64,000 bases of DNA from Quillaja saponaria. Taxonomy: Eukaryota > Streptophyta > Magnoliopsida > Fabales > Quillajaceae. How positions within the stretch are numbered: the first letter of the stretch is position 1; the number at the start of each line of letters is the position of its first letter. Made by a program: the position numbers and the translations under genes. Of the stretch, positions 1 through 14,599 are shown in pieces. The stretch is taken from positions 19,883,994 to 19,947,993 of the forward strand of contig CM055614.1 of the NCBI GenBank assembly GCA_029379385.1. Reading direction: 5' to 3'. The notes below the pieces were generated by a model. The model had not been told where the DNA came from, did no database searches, and worked only from the letters and a program-made list of their open reading frames with translations.

Positions 1-1912
1 GAAAGTGTGTAATTTTTTCTCAAGATCATACCATTTGAAATATATACATACCAAACAAGTTTCCATGTTTCATAAAAAAAATTAAGAATGTTTTCTTCCT
101 ATTTTTTTTTTCTCAATTTCATATATATTTTTTGTGTACATCTTGTCCTACAATCAGAATATAAAAGGTGCATGCTTTATCTTGAGAGGCAGATTTGCTA
201 TCATCTCGTTTCCAATATAGGAGAGTAAATATTATTTTAAGAACAGAATGTCTAATATTTGACTCACACTTAAAAGTTTAATCCCATTAATATAACCGAT
301 GGTTGAATTCATGTAAAACAATGGAGATTTTCCTTCAAGGAAAAAAAAAAATTAAGCCTACAAGCCATGATCCACGTCTCAGTGAACCTTCAATGTTAAT
401 GATTAACCCATTCTGCAAGGTTTTAACTTCCTCCTTTAATACCAGCACCGTGGTGGTTTCTCAGTTATTATGAAGCATGTCAATAAATTCCTTCCTTCTA
501 TGCCACGGAATTCAGAGGTAAGGGATTTGACTGGATTCTATTTATTGAAGAGCTAAAGCTTAATATGTCATGAGGCAACAAGTTAAGTGTTAAGGATTAG
601 AGTAAAATTCACTTTCAAAAGTTAGCTATTGAAAGAAGAGTACTCCTCTTCTTATATCCCCACATTAATTTACCCCCAAGAGTACGTAGCTATATTTTTC
701 ATTGCTAATAGTAAGTAGTACTTATTTTGACAAAGGAACAAATTTATCTTACTATTGGTGACATGTAATTAATGTAGAATATTTTTATACTCAGAACAAG
801 ATAACATGTTCCCGTAGAATGAGATATTGCTCTGGCCGGGACAATTGTTACGTATTACATGTTTCACATTTTCTTGGTTGAATTATTTATATGATCATTC
901 TTTGGACAATTAGATGCATCAACAAACTCTTTGTGGCAGTATGTATGATTATTATTGGGACTAGGGGATCTTAATGGACATGTCTAATAAAGCTTCCAGT
1001 TTTACTTTAATGTTTTCTTCTCAACATTAAAGCTCAATGAAGTAAAAAAGAGCTGCAAATTGTTTTACTTTACTTTGTTAACAATTTATATCATCAGAAA
1101 TGTTAGGGGTGCGTTCTTTTAACTTTGTGGCACATAGTTCAGCTAGAAATATCAATAATTACTGCTCATTGTTTCTGTTTTTTATTTTTTATTTATTTTT
1201 TAATTGTAATTTTGTTATTCATGAATGGCATTAGAGTTTCAAATTGCTTACAAAAACTTGCATGTTTTTCAGGAACTCTTATGCTTGATCCTGTAATATA
1301 AAACTATCAACTATGCTTGACCTATAATATAAAATTATCAACTATGCCAGAAATAAGCTTTTTTTTTTTATCCTAGTTACCCTCACAAATAATTAAGTCT
1401 CTTTTTTAAAATTTTGGAATTGAGTTTCCTTTTTACATTTTTTTTATAGAATAACTCAAAAATAGAATCAAATCAAACTTTTATTTTTTGACAAGATGAA
1501 GTTAAAACTGCCCTAGATGAATGGTTAATACCTTCTTTTACATTTCCTGTACAAGGGCAGGTGCACTAAGTCATGAACATAAACTCCCTTTTACAATCTG
1601 AGGGCAGCTGTGATGATTATCCACCAAAAAATATATATATATGTATTTCAATATAGATAAATTCATTTATGTTTGTGCACTTGAAATTTTATAAAATAAA
1701 ATTGTGGCTCTTTGTTTTTGTTTTTGTTTTTGTTTTTGTTTTTGTTTTTTTTTTTTTTTTTTTTTTCCAATATCTAACAAGTTTTTTCTTTTATGAATTC
1801 AAATATTAAATTAAGTAAAATATTAAAAATATATGCATAGAAAAAGAAAATTAATTTTGAAAAATATTTATATTATGGGTCATATAAGTATGACCACGTG
1901 ATATATAAACTA

Positions 1913-1944
<32 letters not shown>

Positions 1945-2264
1945 CAATACAATATACATAAAAGTGACTTAATACTAGAAATTTTTTATTTCTTTAAATA
2001 CCTTTATGTGTTTTTATTACTACGTAGTTATTTTTAATTGTTGAGAATTCTTATCATGCTTAGTCATTCAAGATCTTATGATATTGATTTTTCCTCTCTT
2101 TCCTTTTCGAGATGGATGACCTTTCTTCTACTAATTGCTTTCAAGCAAATCCATCTATATCCAATTGAAAAAAGTTCTCCTTTTGCCCCACAAGAATAGA
2201 AAAACAAAGAGACTAAGAACACCAGCACGCATGAGAATATCCCATTTGAAAGCATACCCAAGGA
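1..2264. other. AT-rich intergenic DNA, no gene seen
   Basis: No coding region or recognisable transposon was found on either strand. Two simple repeats stand out: a TTTTTG run followed by a long T tract at about 1711-1766, and an AT dinucleotide run at about 1918-1944. Short open frames here lack any recognisable protein character. Confidence 0.6.
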
Positions 2265-2269
2265 GCGAG

Positions 2270-5200
2270 TGTCACACCTCCCACGGAGGCATAACTAGCC
2301 AGAGGATTGGGAAACCAACCCTCTGTAACCCTAACTCCAAAACAAAAAGACAAATAAAAATCTTGACTAAATCAATGCATAAAAGTAAAATTTTAAAAAT
2401 CATAAGTTAACTATAAAAGTTTGTTTAATAAAACATACAACATTTTACTAAAAATTTAGACAGAGGTTTCCTACAATATGAAACATGCCCAAAATACAAA
2501 CAAATAATTATTGATTACATTCAACGAGGTAAATAGTAGTAAGTTAACTTTTATACAAACAACTCATAATAACCCAATACCCTAATTGTGACTGCAAATT
2601 TTCATCATTTGGCTTCAAATATAAGATCTTAGTAAATACCTTTTTAACACACTTATCAGAATCAGAATATTAAATCAAAGCATCTTAGGTGCACCAAGAT
2701 TTTATTTCAGAAGTAAAAATCATTTCTAAAAGAAAAATACTTTGTTGGCCCTTATCAAACACAAACAATTTCAAATATCAACATAATTCAAATAGTCAAT
2801 CATAACAATATGATTCTTATTTACCACTATATAACATATATATATATATACACATTAGACAATCAAACACACTAATTTAAAAACCAAGGGGTAGCAATTA
2901 ACTACTCACCAGTTTAGAAATCTTGTTTGTCACTTCCTCTTGCTCTCACATGTGTCATTGATTTAATAATACTTTTCGAAGCTACAATTACATTTTTCAC
3001 GTAGTATTTAGTTTATCAATTTTATAAGTCATAACATTTTAATTACAAAATCTAGAGTTACTAAGTTTCAAGTATTTATTTAAAGTTTACTCCTTTTAAG
3101 CATTTTCACAACATCTTGAAGATATGTTCGATTTCAACTTACATCTTAATCAATTTCAACAAAACCAAGTTTAAACCTTATCTCTAGAACATTAGTTATC
3201 TTTCTTATTTAGAAACTTTTCCTAAAATTATTCTTAAACTCACTTAAATCCTCAACTTCCCCTAAAATAAATCTTAAACTCACTTAAATCCTCATATGAA
3301 CCCAAACAAGGCACTTTCACAATTCCTGGTTATCAACATTGGATTCTAAGGCTTATAGAATTATCATACTTAGGAAATAAATTATGAAACTTTCTGATCT
3401 AGATTATCAAGTTGTTAGGAACATTTCATCTTCTGCACTCTACTCCTAATTCATCTGTTAATACCCTCTAACATCAGTTTTACCAAAATAGATACAGTTC
3501 CTACCTGAAAATCACAGCCATGACTTTCAATATCTCCAAAATACACACAACATGAATTAAGACCTGCACCAATCTAGATTTATCCTTTAATATGTTAAGA
3601 ACAACTTTTATTCAAAGACCCTAAGCTAATTCCAATTACAACCCTCGATGAAGTCTTTTGGGCTGATTGAAGCTTACTAAACATCCTATATAGACCTAAC
3701 AACAGTTCAATAGCTTTAACAATAAATATACTTAGAACCACATTATGAAATTTTCCAGTTTTTATTTCAAGACCTTAAGTTACACTTTCTCTTTAGAACT
3801 CATAATTTAATTTAATCCTGAAGATACCCAAAATACAATATTTCTCTAACCTACGAAATCTGGCCTTATATCCCTTCAAAAACCTCTTAACTCTCATTTT
3901 TCAACACTTTACCCACAACTAACACTTCTTTGTTCATACTCTTTACTCAGTTTCATTAACTCATTAATCCATAACATTGTGTTTACCAAAAACTTGAATT
4001 CTACAACTCCAACACTCATATTCTTGGATTTCAAAGAATCCTAATTCATTTTCATTTAACCCTTTTTTAACTACAACATCAATATATTGAACTCCAATTT
4101 TATAATTAACATTAGCCTAATTAAATTCCATCTTTCTTAATTAACCCTATAACTAATGAAATTTGTGTAAGCCCACTTCTATACATATATTAACCTTTAG
4201 TTTTCCTAAGTATTTTATCAAATACCTAGTATGCATATTTTATGATAATCCATGTATATGTGTTTATATCCTAAAGAATCGACATAACCTCATCAAACAT
4301 TACCCATATTCCAACTATGGATTTCAACTTAAACTAGCTACCTAACATTAATCAAGAACTTGAATTACACTTTATACTCTTAACTTACTAATTGGAGTAA
4401 TTAGACAAGGAAGCTTTAAGAACAAAGTGGCTAGAAAATACGTCTTAGTAACCTATCAAGCTGCTGCCAAAATGTGCTGTTATCACTAGTTGAAGATGGC
4501 TAACAGAAGGAAGGGTTTGGTGGTTGATTTATAGTACCAAGCTTGATCGCCATTATCCTAAATCAGGGTTGTATTGGACGCCCTTCTTGGTTGCTATAGT
4601 GGAAGTTAAAGGACTACTCCATCCCCTAAAACTTTAATCCCAATGTTCCTTACACTTGGAAGGAGGTGGAAAAGTTGCTACTCAACGAATGAGAGGAGGC
4701 AACAAGGTTTAGCTGCTAAAAAGCTTGAAACAGAATTGTTGTATGTTTAAGCAAGGCAGCTCTGCAACTCCACACCTAGGGCTATTCATGGCTGAAGGAG
4801 AACAGCTTGGAGGTCCAACTATAAGAGCATCAATCTAATGAATTGAATAAGGGAAGCAGGGGATGAATAAGGGAAAGTAGAGATTAAAAATAAAATAAAT
4901 AAATAAAGTCGGTGGAGCTCCAAATAGAAAGAAAGTCGACCAAAATGAAGAGAAAAGATGGAAGAGTCTAGAATGGAGAAAATCAGTCCAAAGGGAAAAA
5001 GAAAGGAAAGTAGGATAAAACAAATATAAAGTTTAAGTCAAAGTTTTACTTTAATTTTGTGATCCAAGTTTATTCTCAAGTTTTATATACATATAGGCAC
5101 ATGTCTTATTGTATTGTTAATTATTTAATTTGCTTGTGGTGGAAATTAAATATTGATATATTTATACCCATACATTAATTATTTACCCACTTGAATTTAT

Positions 5201-5420
5201 TTGGTTATAATATTATTCCTTTTACGATAACAAATACACAAATTTTAAAATGTATACTAAAGTTATACTAAGATATCGAATTATAATATGTTTAACTTTA
5301 CTATTATTTAATTAATTTATTTATTTTATAACGTAAATTTCTACATTGTGTGTCTAAAACTCGATTTTACGTTATCGGGCTATGAGCCTTATAAATTTTC
5401 TGGTTATGAGAGTTATAACA
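2270..5420 (-). mobile_element. Solo LTR of a Ty3/gypsy-type element
   Basis: Read on the minus strand this block begins TGTTATAACTC and ends GGTGTGACA, so it has the TG...CA ends of an LTR. It is flanked by GCGAG (2265-2269) and GTGAG (5421-5425), a 5-bp target duplication with one mismatch. The ends match the other LTRs in the window. No internal region, primer site or polypurine tract adjoins it, so it is a solo LTR left by recombination between two LTRs. At about 3.15 kb it is long for an LTR. It contains no convincing gene. Confidence 0.85.
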
Positions 5421-7654
5421 GTGAGCATCCATCCAATCTTCACTTATAAACATCAAATGGCCTTATTTTCATTTGTTAACTACTTATAATGTTATTTTGC
5501 TTCAAATAATTACAATTTTTTTTTAACTTTTTCTTTTTTTTTCCAATTCTTCTCTATTTTAATATTAATAGGATTGTAATTATTTTAGGACTGTTGACAT
5601 TTTTCTTTTTTACTAATTTTTCTCAATATCAATAAATCTATAATTTTCAATGTAATTATATGCCAATAGTAATTAATATTGAATTTCAGATATTTTTTTT
5701 TTCTATAAGTACCTAATAATCTTAATTTTCATAGTTTTCTCAAATTTATCAATTAAAATTTAAAAAAATTCCTAATAATTATATATATATATATATATGT
5801 AAGAGTAAAATTTTCATGATTATAATATTATTGTTTTAACTTTTCATTCTAAAAAAAAACTTATACTTTCCAATAATTATATGTCAATAGTAGTTAGTAT
5901 TGATTTTTTCAATTTAATTTGTTTAATATGTTCCAAATAATTATAAAAAATTTTATTTCCTTTAAAATTTATGAAATAATTTCTTTAAAATACTATGAAT
6001 TAAAAACTATTTAGAGTATAGGTTTCATGATTATATGTTGTTGCTTTATTTTTAGTGGAAGAAATTTATTTTCTTAAATACCCTATGAATTTTTACTATT
6101 ACATAAATACTTTTAATTTTTTATTTTTCTACAAATGGTGTATTTATTTATTTATTTTTTACTTCTTTCATAACTCTTCTTCATTAAAAATTTAAAAAAA
6201 AAATTGCTAAGAATTAAATATATATATATATATATATTAAGAGTAAAATTTTCATGATTATAATATTATTGTTTTAACTTTTCATTCTAAAAAAACTTAT
6301 ACTTTCCAATAATTTTATGTCAATAGTAGTTAGTATTGATTTTCCCAATTTACTTTGTTTAATATGTTCCAAATAATTATAATATTTTTTATTTCCTTTA
6401 AAATTTATGAAATAATTTCTTTAAAATACTATGAATTAAAAACTATTTAGAGTATAGGTTTCATGATTATATGTTGTTGCTTTAATTTTTAGTGGAAGAA
6501 ATTTTATTTTCTTAAATACCCTATGAATTTTTACTATTACATAAATACTTTTAAGTTTTTATTTTTCTACAAATGGTGTATTTATTTATTTATTTATTAC
6601 TTCTTTCATAACTCTTCTCCATTTAGTATTAATATGATTGTAATTATTTTGTAAATATTGATTTTTTTATCCTAATTCGTTTCAATATTAATAAATTTAT
6701 AACTTATCAATAGTTATATATCAATAGTAATCCTTTTAATTTAATAAGTTACAAATAATTATAATATTTAATTTTTTTTTTTAAGTGGTATGAATGAAAA
6801 GAAATATTAAGAGTATAATTTTTATGATTATAATATTATTGTATTAATTTTTTTTCATCATTTAGAATTATTTAAATATATATATATATATACACTTCCT
6901 TCTAAATTTCTGAAATGCTTTAATTGAAATTTTACATGCCAACAACTTACTCATGGTCCATATATATTGTTCATCACCAAGCACTCACTTGATAGTTTTG
7001 TTCTTGGCTTGAGCAAATGAACATGAAGTGGTCAAAATGGGGTTGGTTCTCTTGATTATAGGCTGATACGGAAGGGATGCCAGTTCTGTGAGGAATGTTC
7101 AATAGTTATTAAAGTATTGGGAATAGTAATGTTTGTTTATTTTGATTTAATTAAAAAGTCATTACTTTTTGCTTAAATGAAAAGATATTTCATTTGTAGA
7201 GTGAAACCAAGAAACTTTATTAATTTACCAATGACCGAAGATGTAGTGCCCATATGGATTTAAACTTTTTTCAAGATTAAGAAACATAATTTCTAGCTTC
7301 TGTTACCCTTGATGATGATGAGAATCTATCTGAATCACTTCACGATGGAAATGTGATGGAATAAGTTAATCCAAATGAGTTTCTTCAATCAAAGAGTAAA
7401 AAACGTGCAAGAGTAATTGTTAATAATGATTTTATTGATGAAAACGAAATCATCTTAGTTTAAGAGGAAGACGATGATGAAGATGAAAAATTCATTATAA
7501 TGAGAATTAGTCATTCTTACCTGTAAATATACAAGCATGTTCATATATAGCTCATATATTATGACAATGTTAATTACTAGTTCTTTTTTGCATTTTATAA
7601 ATAACTAACATAATCATATAACTTCTTGTTTCAATTACAAATATTACCTGTCAT
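5421..7654. other. AT-rich repeat region without a gene
   Basis: The region is mostly AT-rich repeat sequence, including the 438-bp duplication listed separately and TA runs near 5780, 6220 and 6870. It has a diverged relative at about 59740-60420. From about 7300 to 7500 a short, interrupted reading frame encodes an acidic Asp/Glu-rich stretch next to a basic Lys/Arg patch. This may be a relic of the CACTA-like element that the retrotransposon split, but no conserved domain is visible. Confidence 0.5.
5801..6623. repeat. 438-bp tandem duplication
   Basis: The stretch starting AAGAGTAAAATTTTCATGAT at 5801 starts again at 6239, a period of 438 bp. The second copy follows the first closely to about 6623. 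A third, decayed start is visible near 6808. Related sequence recurs at about 59880-60420, so the block belongs to a dispersed repeat family that was then duplicated locally. Confidence 0.8.
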
Positions 7655-7704
7655 CCTTAGAGGTATGTATTCTTTTAATTCCATTTTCATTGAGGGATTC
7701 TTAA
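7655..7704 (+). mobile_element. Left-hand piece of split CACTA-like element
   Basis: The segment reading GTATGTATTCTTTTAATTCC resembles 54612-54660 and continues, after the retrotransposon, at 26314. The retrotransposon therefore sits inside this older element. The true left terminus of the element was not found. Confidence 0.55.
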
Positions 7705-7817
7705 TGTTAAAACCTGATATCAAAGTGTTATATTTTAGATTATTGTTAGCAATTTTTTTTAGTTATAAAAGAAATAAAGACATTAGTAAAACAAAACAAC
7801 TCAAACAAACATAAAAT

Positions 7818-7871
<54 letters not shown>

Positions 7872-7918
7872 ATCCACCACTACTTTATAACTTTTGACCT
7901 TGACTTAATTATTTTTAT

Positions 7919-10900
7919 TGTTATAACTCTTATAACCCGATATCATAAAATTGAGTTATAAACACAATGTGTAAATTTTTGTTATAAAATAATAAATATG
8001 TAAACAAATTAATTAAATAATAATACAATTGAATATGTTATTACTCGATATTGAGAACCTAAAATTTAAACAATTGGGTGTATGTATTGGTCATAAATAT
8101 AAGAGCATGCATAGATAAAATAAATAAACGTTATACCAATGTGTATATAAAATATGCATACACAAGTAATTTAAACTTGGTTGACTTAAAATTTAAAATT
8201 TTATTTGTGTGAACTTTATTAAGGTGTGAAATATGTAAAAAAAAGAAAACAAGCAAGGAAATAAAAATAGTATATGAATATATATATATATATATATATA
8301 CATACTTCTAGAAAGTGAATTATCACCACATATCCTAAAACTAAACCTTGACCATAAGTTTATATTTTTTTATTGGTTGCCTTTATCTTTCCTTCCTCCA
8401 CTTTCTACCGATTTGTCTTTCTTTCCTCTCTAATTTGCCTCTGCCTTTGCTTTATTTGGAGAACTCTTGTTCTTTGTTTTGTGGTCGTGATTCCTTCCCC
8501 TTTTCCAACCAAGCTCAGCCAGCTGGTAGACTTTCTTCCTTGCCCTGCTTGGTAGATGCTAGAGGCTTGGGATTTGTAGTTTTTGAATCTATTTTGGCCT
8601 GGGTTGCAATGGCCAACAATCTTTTTATTGCCTTCTTTTACCTTGCTCTATTTAGTCTTTTTCATTGAGTTGTCATGTGTGTCCTTCATGTGTTAGCCAA
8701 TTTCTTCATCCTAACTTGAAGACGTTTCATGTAGGAGTTTGGAGGGAAACTTGGAGCTATTGTTTAGCTCAGGTTACAGCAAGTGGTAACCATCTTCTTG
8801 TTTTTCTCTAATTTTGACTTCACCTAGTTGTTATCTCTTTGTCTAGCTAAGCAAAGGTGTAGCCCTGCAACAGTTTTGTGGCGTAAAAGTGGTGGCAGCA
8901 GCAGTAAGAGAGAGCCTTCTTCTACTGTGCAGTTGATCTTGGTGTTGGCTGCTCCTTAAGTTAAGTTAGCAAGGGTAAGAGAGCTTAGTAAATAAGTTTA
9001 GTTAAAGGCTTGATTGGGTAGCTGATTATGGATTGTGGGGCATTATAGGTTTATTTGTTATCTTTGCATAAAGTTCTAGATAATTAGTGAGTTAGTTATG
9101 AGTTACATGTAGAATATTGATTGATTATGAATAAGAGTTAAGAAAAAAAAAGAAAACCTAGATGGTAATTATGTGAGTTGGAATAAGGAAACTTTGAATA
9201 AAAAGGTTTATGAACAAAAAGTTAAAGTAGGAATTAAATGGTTAATTGAAAGAGGAAGGTTTGAATTAGATTACATGGATGTTGGATGTATGTATACATA
9301 AAGCTTTTAGGTTACTTTGATTATTTAAATTAAAGTCTAAATTGGAATTTGGAAACTTAGTAATGTGAAGGTTGATAGAATTGTGAATTTTATTAGGATA
9401 TACACACACACACACACAACAATTGAAGGGACTAATGCACCTAAGATATTTGATAAAAGTCTACAAGAAAACTAGTAATAACTTTATGAGTAAAACTTCG
9501 TAAATTTAATTATTCGTGGTTAGTTGTTATTTGAATTTGAATAATAAGTTTATAAACAAGAGCAAAGAGTGATTGATTGATATGGTGAGTTGAGTACTTA
9601 ATGAAAATGGGTGGTGAATATGAGCAAAGGATGTTTAATTGTGGGGTGAAGTGTTGAAAGTGACAATTAAATAGTTTTTGAAGGGATGCAGGGCATATTT
9701 GATAAGTTAAAGAAATTCAATATTTCAAGTATTTTTGAGACTGAATTAAATTAAGAGTTCTAAAGAGTAAAGGTAGCTTAGGATCTTGAGATGATGTTGA
9801 GAAAATTTCATAACTTGGTTCTAAGTATGTTTATCACTAGAGTTATTGGACTACAGCTAAGTGTGTAGGATTTTAGGTGAGCTTCAATCAGTTTAGAGGA
9901 CTTTGTCAAGGGTTATAGTTTGAATTACTTAGGACCTCTTTCTACATATTAAGAGACAATTATGGAGTGGTTTAGGTTTCAATTCCATGGTATGTGTATT
10001 TTGGAAGTGTTGAAAGTTATGATTATGATTTTTGGGTCATAACTAAACCTGTTTTGGTGTAACAGGTTTTAGAAGGTCTTAGAGGATGATTTAAAATAGA
10101 GTTCTGATGATGAAATGTTTCTAACACTTTGATAAACTATACTGGAAAGTTTCATAATTTAATTCCCAAGTATGAAAATTCTTTAAGATCAGAAGCAAAG
10201 TTTGGTAACCAGAAATTGGGCAGTGGCACTGTTTGTGTTTATGTGAGGATTTGAGTGAGTTCATGCAAATTTAGGGGAAGTTTCTAAATAAGAAAGATAG
10301 TTAAATTATTAATGATAATGTTTAAACTTGGTTTTGTTAAATTTGGTGTAAGTATATAAATGGAAATCAAACATATCTCTAGTATGAAAATAGTTAAAAT
10401 GAGTAAACCTTGAATAAATACTTGAAACTTAGTATCTATAGATTTTCATAAGTAAAATTTTATAACTTATAATATTAATTAACTAAGTAATACTTAGAAA
10501 ATGTAATTGCTACTTCGGATAGTATTGTTGAATTAACGGCATGCGAGAATGCTAGAGTGAGCGACGATTAAAATTGGTAAATGGTGAGTGGTTAACTGCT
10601 ACCCTTTGGTTGCTAGATTAGTTTGTTTGATGTATTTATTTAGATATATGTTATATAGTAGAAGTCAAGAATTATATTATTATGATTGGCTTAAGTGAAT
10701 TATGTTGATGTGATTTTGTTTGTGATTGACAATGGGCCAATAAAAGTGTTTTTTTTTTTTTTTTATTTGTGCAATAGAATTCAGATGCACCTAGGATTTT
10801 TTTAAGATATTCCGATTTTGAAAAGTATTTCAAAAATATTTGAGTAACTCAGTCTTAGTGGGTGGTTTTGGAAGAGGTATGGAGATTTAGTGATTTCTTA

Positions 10901-11753
10901 TTTCAGTTATTCTGTTTATGATTTTGCTTAGTGTGCAAGTGCAAAACTGCCCGGTGGCAGATATTAAGTTACTACATTGGCTCTTTGTGTGCTTTGAGAG
11001 CTTTGTATGATTTGAATGTTTGACTCATTTGTCCGTGCAATGTATTTTATGAACAATGCTTGATTTATTTTATGTTTTCATACTTATTTAAATGTGAAAT
11101 TAATTTACTGTAGAATTTATGTTATTATGAAATTATTTTATTTATATATATTATTATTATTTACCCTATATATTAAATATTTTTGTTGAGTGATGTTAGT
11201 ATCTTTTAGGTACATTTTTCCACTCACTAAGTCCGTATGACTCACCCTTCTTTTGTTGATATTTTTTTTTTAGTAACAGTATCTCAAGGGACAACACTTA
11301 ATTATACTGGGCTTGCCGAGGGTTTAGCAACAAGGTATATTCGAAATCTTATACTTGAAGTTAAGGATAAAAATTTACAATTATACTAGAGATGTGGGGT
11401 GTCTAATTTTGTGTTATGTAATAAATTAGTTGTTTGTTATTGTTTATGATATTGCTGGAGTAGAGCTCCTTTATATATACTGTAGTCATTGTGATCTAGT
11501 TGTATGTAAACAGGATTATGTGTTTGTATTTTTTGTCATGGTCCGCCTTGTGAGGAACCTTTGCCAAAATTTTCAATAAATGTTTTATGTTCAATAACAA
11601 GTCTATGGTTTTAATTTAATTTAGTAAAGTTTTTCTTGGTTTTAAATATGATTGTTCAAGAGTCATATCTGTTCAATTGTGGTAAATTCAGGGTTACGAA
11701 GGTTATACTTATCCATTCCTCGGGCTAGTTATACCTCCGTGTGGGATTTGACA
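7919..11753 (+). mobile_element. Solo LTR nested in the 5' LTR
   Basis: It begins TGTTATAACTC and ends GGGATTTGACA, flanked by exact TTTAT duplications at 7914-7918 and 11754-11758. The matching place in the 3' LTR (about 17570-17590) is uninterrupted, which gives an empty site for comparison. The insertion is therefore younger than the host element. It is 3,835 bp long, with no internal region attached. Confidence 0.9.
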
Positions 11754-13204
11754 TTTATTTTTTCCCTCATTTTATTTCCATTTCTTTTTCTTTCTCTCCT
11801 TGGCCGATACTTCTCCCTTGCTTCTTGATTCTTTTAATTTTGCCCATGTTTTGTTTTCTTCTGTTCTGCTCTGTAAAATCCCTTGCAGTCGAGCCTAGTT
11901 TCTCCCTTTGTAGCCAACTTTTTCCTTCTCCTCCTTTGTCGTTGTCTTGCTTTGCTCAACCTCTAGCTTTAGTTGTATGGTAGTTGGCTGTAAGGTTCAA
12001 CATCAGTATCAACGCCAGCTCAAGCCTCCCCTAAAACAAGCCTCCTTTTTCATCCAACTGGTGTAGCATCCCAGAGTAGCCAGGAGGAGCAACAATTGTA
12101 TGACAGCCAAGAGGAGCGGCAATAGCTACTGTTTGCCTCTCTTTGATCCAAATACAATAGCTCCTTTGTTGGGGGTAATCTCTACCTACCTTAAATTCAA
12201 GCTATTCTCTTGTTTCCTTTTGAGTTATTTGCTATTCCTTGATGTTGTTTAAGAGGTTAGATACTACTTTGAGTGGGTTGTGAATGATAGGAACTTAAAG
12301 CTAGGATTCATTTCTAATTATGTTGATTGAGGGTTTGAAATTTAGAAATTTGCAAGATGATTAGTTATGGGTAAAGTGTTGTTGGAGGAGGCATAATCTT
12401 GGAATTAGTTTAATTGTTATGAATTTTCATAATTCATTCTTTTGTTTATCCATAAGTAACTCATTCAATTTCAATTTAGTGAAGGATTTCTTGAGTAAGT
12501 GTTAAATTTCTCTTGGTGTATACAATAGAGTATATATATATGAATGGAAATAATAACAATAAAAAATGTCCTTAAGATGTTTGACAAAATGCCTAAAAGA
12601 AACTAGTTGTAATGTAATGAATAAAACTTGGTATATTCAAAACTTTGTGTTTACGGATTATTTGAATTTAAATAAAAGTCTAAGAACAAAGAGTAAATTG
12701 TTTAGTTAAGTGGTTAAGGAAATGGGAATCTTGGGATTTGATTTGGATTGATATTGGAATTACATAATTCAAGCTCTTGATCGATTTTAAATAACTAACT
12801 TAACTTGAATTTAATGTTTGGAATATGAGAAGTGTTGAAATTATGGATTAGTGTTGGTTTCTTGTTATGTATATATACTATATAAATACATGTTATAGAA
12901 CCAAAGTTGCCTTCAAGTTATTTATCGAAATACCTAAGAAAAATTAACTTTTAGTAAATGCATGGAAATTGATATATATAGGTTTTAGTGATTAGATGAT
13001 TAATTAGAGAATTATAATCTATGAATTTACAAACTAAGTAATACTTGAAAATTTGGTTTTTAGCTCCAGAAAGCAACGTTGATTCAATGACACCTTTGAA
13101 TTCAAGAAGGAGCAACAAGAAAAATCCATAAACTTAGTGGAAATGTTATCCTTTGGTTGCTAATTATGCGTTGAATATTTGCTTATATGTATATATACAT
13201 ATAG

Positions 13205-13243
13205 TGTTATAACCCAGTATCGAAGTGACACGTTTTAATGTTG
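13205..13243 (+). repeat. LTR-start remnant inside the 5' LTR
   Basis: The sequence TGTTATAACCCAGTATCGAA and the following bases match the first 39 or so bases of the LTR nested at 19069, at the same place within the host LTR. The remnant then passes directly into host-LTR sequence. It is read as the residue of a nested LTR largely removed by deletion between short GTTGT repeats. Confidence 0.75.
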
Positions 13244-14265
13244 TCAAGTGCATATGTTTAATGATTTGATTGACTTACATAGTAAGAATGTTATGTTTTT
13301 TGTAAACTTTAGCATTTGATATGTTGTGTGTATTAGTGTGAAATCTTGTTTATGGTTGATAGGGCTAATAAACTCATTTTTACTGTGACTTAGAATCCTG
13401 TGCACCTAGGACATTTTTGATTTAATTATTCGATATTTGAATAACCATATTCAAGTAACTCAGCCTCGAAAAGGTTATGTATAGAGCTAAAGAATATATA
13501 TTGGTGGCCTAGAAAAGTATATGAATTTGGTGTGCTGGTGTTGAATTACTTCGATTATTAGCCCTTTTGGTTTATTTATTTGAAAACTGAGATCTTGTGA
13601 CTATATTAGTTTGGTGTTTTGTTATATATATATATTTTTGAAATTAAATTACATTGTAAGTATGCCTATGTGAATCTAGCAAGCATACGTTTTATAATTA
13701 TACATTGATTGGTGTGAGTACCCTTCAGGTATATTTTTTACTTACTGAATCTTTATAACTCACTTCTCATTTATTAAGTTTTTCCTAGTATTAGGCTTTC
13801 ATCAAAATCTTCCAGCTGAAGCTTGACTTGCCTGTGTTTGCTGTGGCAAGATATTCACCTGAAATCACGTACTTAAATATGAAGCAATTACAGTCATAAT
13901 AGGTCTTAAGTCAAGAGTTTTGATTTGTGTAATAGTTTGGTTCATTGAATTTTTTTAGTGTGAAAATGGAGTAGTGCTCTTTGTGGTAATTGTGTTGTTA
14001 TTGTTATTCTATAAATAAATGTACATGATATATTTATTTTTTGGGCATGTTCCATTTTATGAGGAATCTCTACCAAATTATGTAAAATATTATTCTTTCT
14101 AGTATATATGTGCTTATAAGTAGTTGTCTTTTTTGCAAAAAAACTTTCTTAAACTTTTAGTTTGGTCAATAGTTATGTATATTTCTTTTGACTTCGAGTC
14201 AGAGTTACAAGGTTTGGTTATCCTTTCTTCCGGCCAGTCCTGCCTTTATATGTGGTGTAACAAGT

Positions 14266-14277
14266 TAGTGTCAGAGC
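14266..14277 (+). promoter_or_regulatory. Primer-binding site, initiator-tRNA-Met type
   Basis: TAGTGTCAGAGC lies three bases after the end of the 5' LTR. It matches TGGTATCAGAGC, the usual plant initiator methionine tRNA primer site, at 10 of 12 positions. Confidence 0.75.
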
Positions 14278-14599
14278 TTAGGTTTAGAGGTCCGTGACTG
14301 CAAGTGTGGGATGTGTTTACTTTGTTTTCATACGTTGCTCAAGGCGCATGGGGACTTAGTAATACTCTCTAATTCATCCTAAAACTTCAAGTTGTGATTT
14401 CACAATATACTATCATCTGCCTTATAGAAGAATTCTATATTAAAATTGTTTGTGCTCATTTAAAACACGATAAGGTGCAGTAACCATGTTGCTGGTCATA
14501 GAAGGCAACAGGATGCTGGTCCTCAAGCGCTTATGGTAGAGGTAGAGGTAGAGCCACTGAGTAAGTTAAAGCAGTGGCCCTTGGTCCTAAATTAAAGAA

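Larger units (their letters stand above)
7705..14262 (+). repeat. 5' LTR of the retrotransposon, interrupted
   Basis: It starts TGTTAAAACCTGATATC and ends GGTGTAACA just before the primer-binding site. It aligns along its length with the 3' LTR starting at 17428, with visible divergence. A solo LTR (7919-11753) and a 39-bp LTR-start remnant (13205-13243) lie inside it. Without these it is about 2.7 kb. Confidence 0.85.

Noticed and set aside
8348..8668. Open frame of about 106 codons on the plus strand
   Set aside because: It lies inside a solo LTR, is rich in Leu/Phe/Ser from a pyrimidine tract, and shows no domain.
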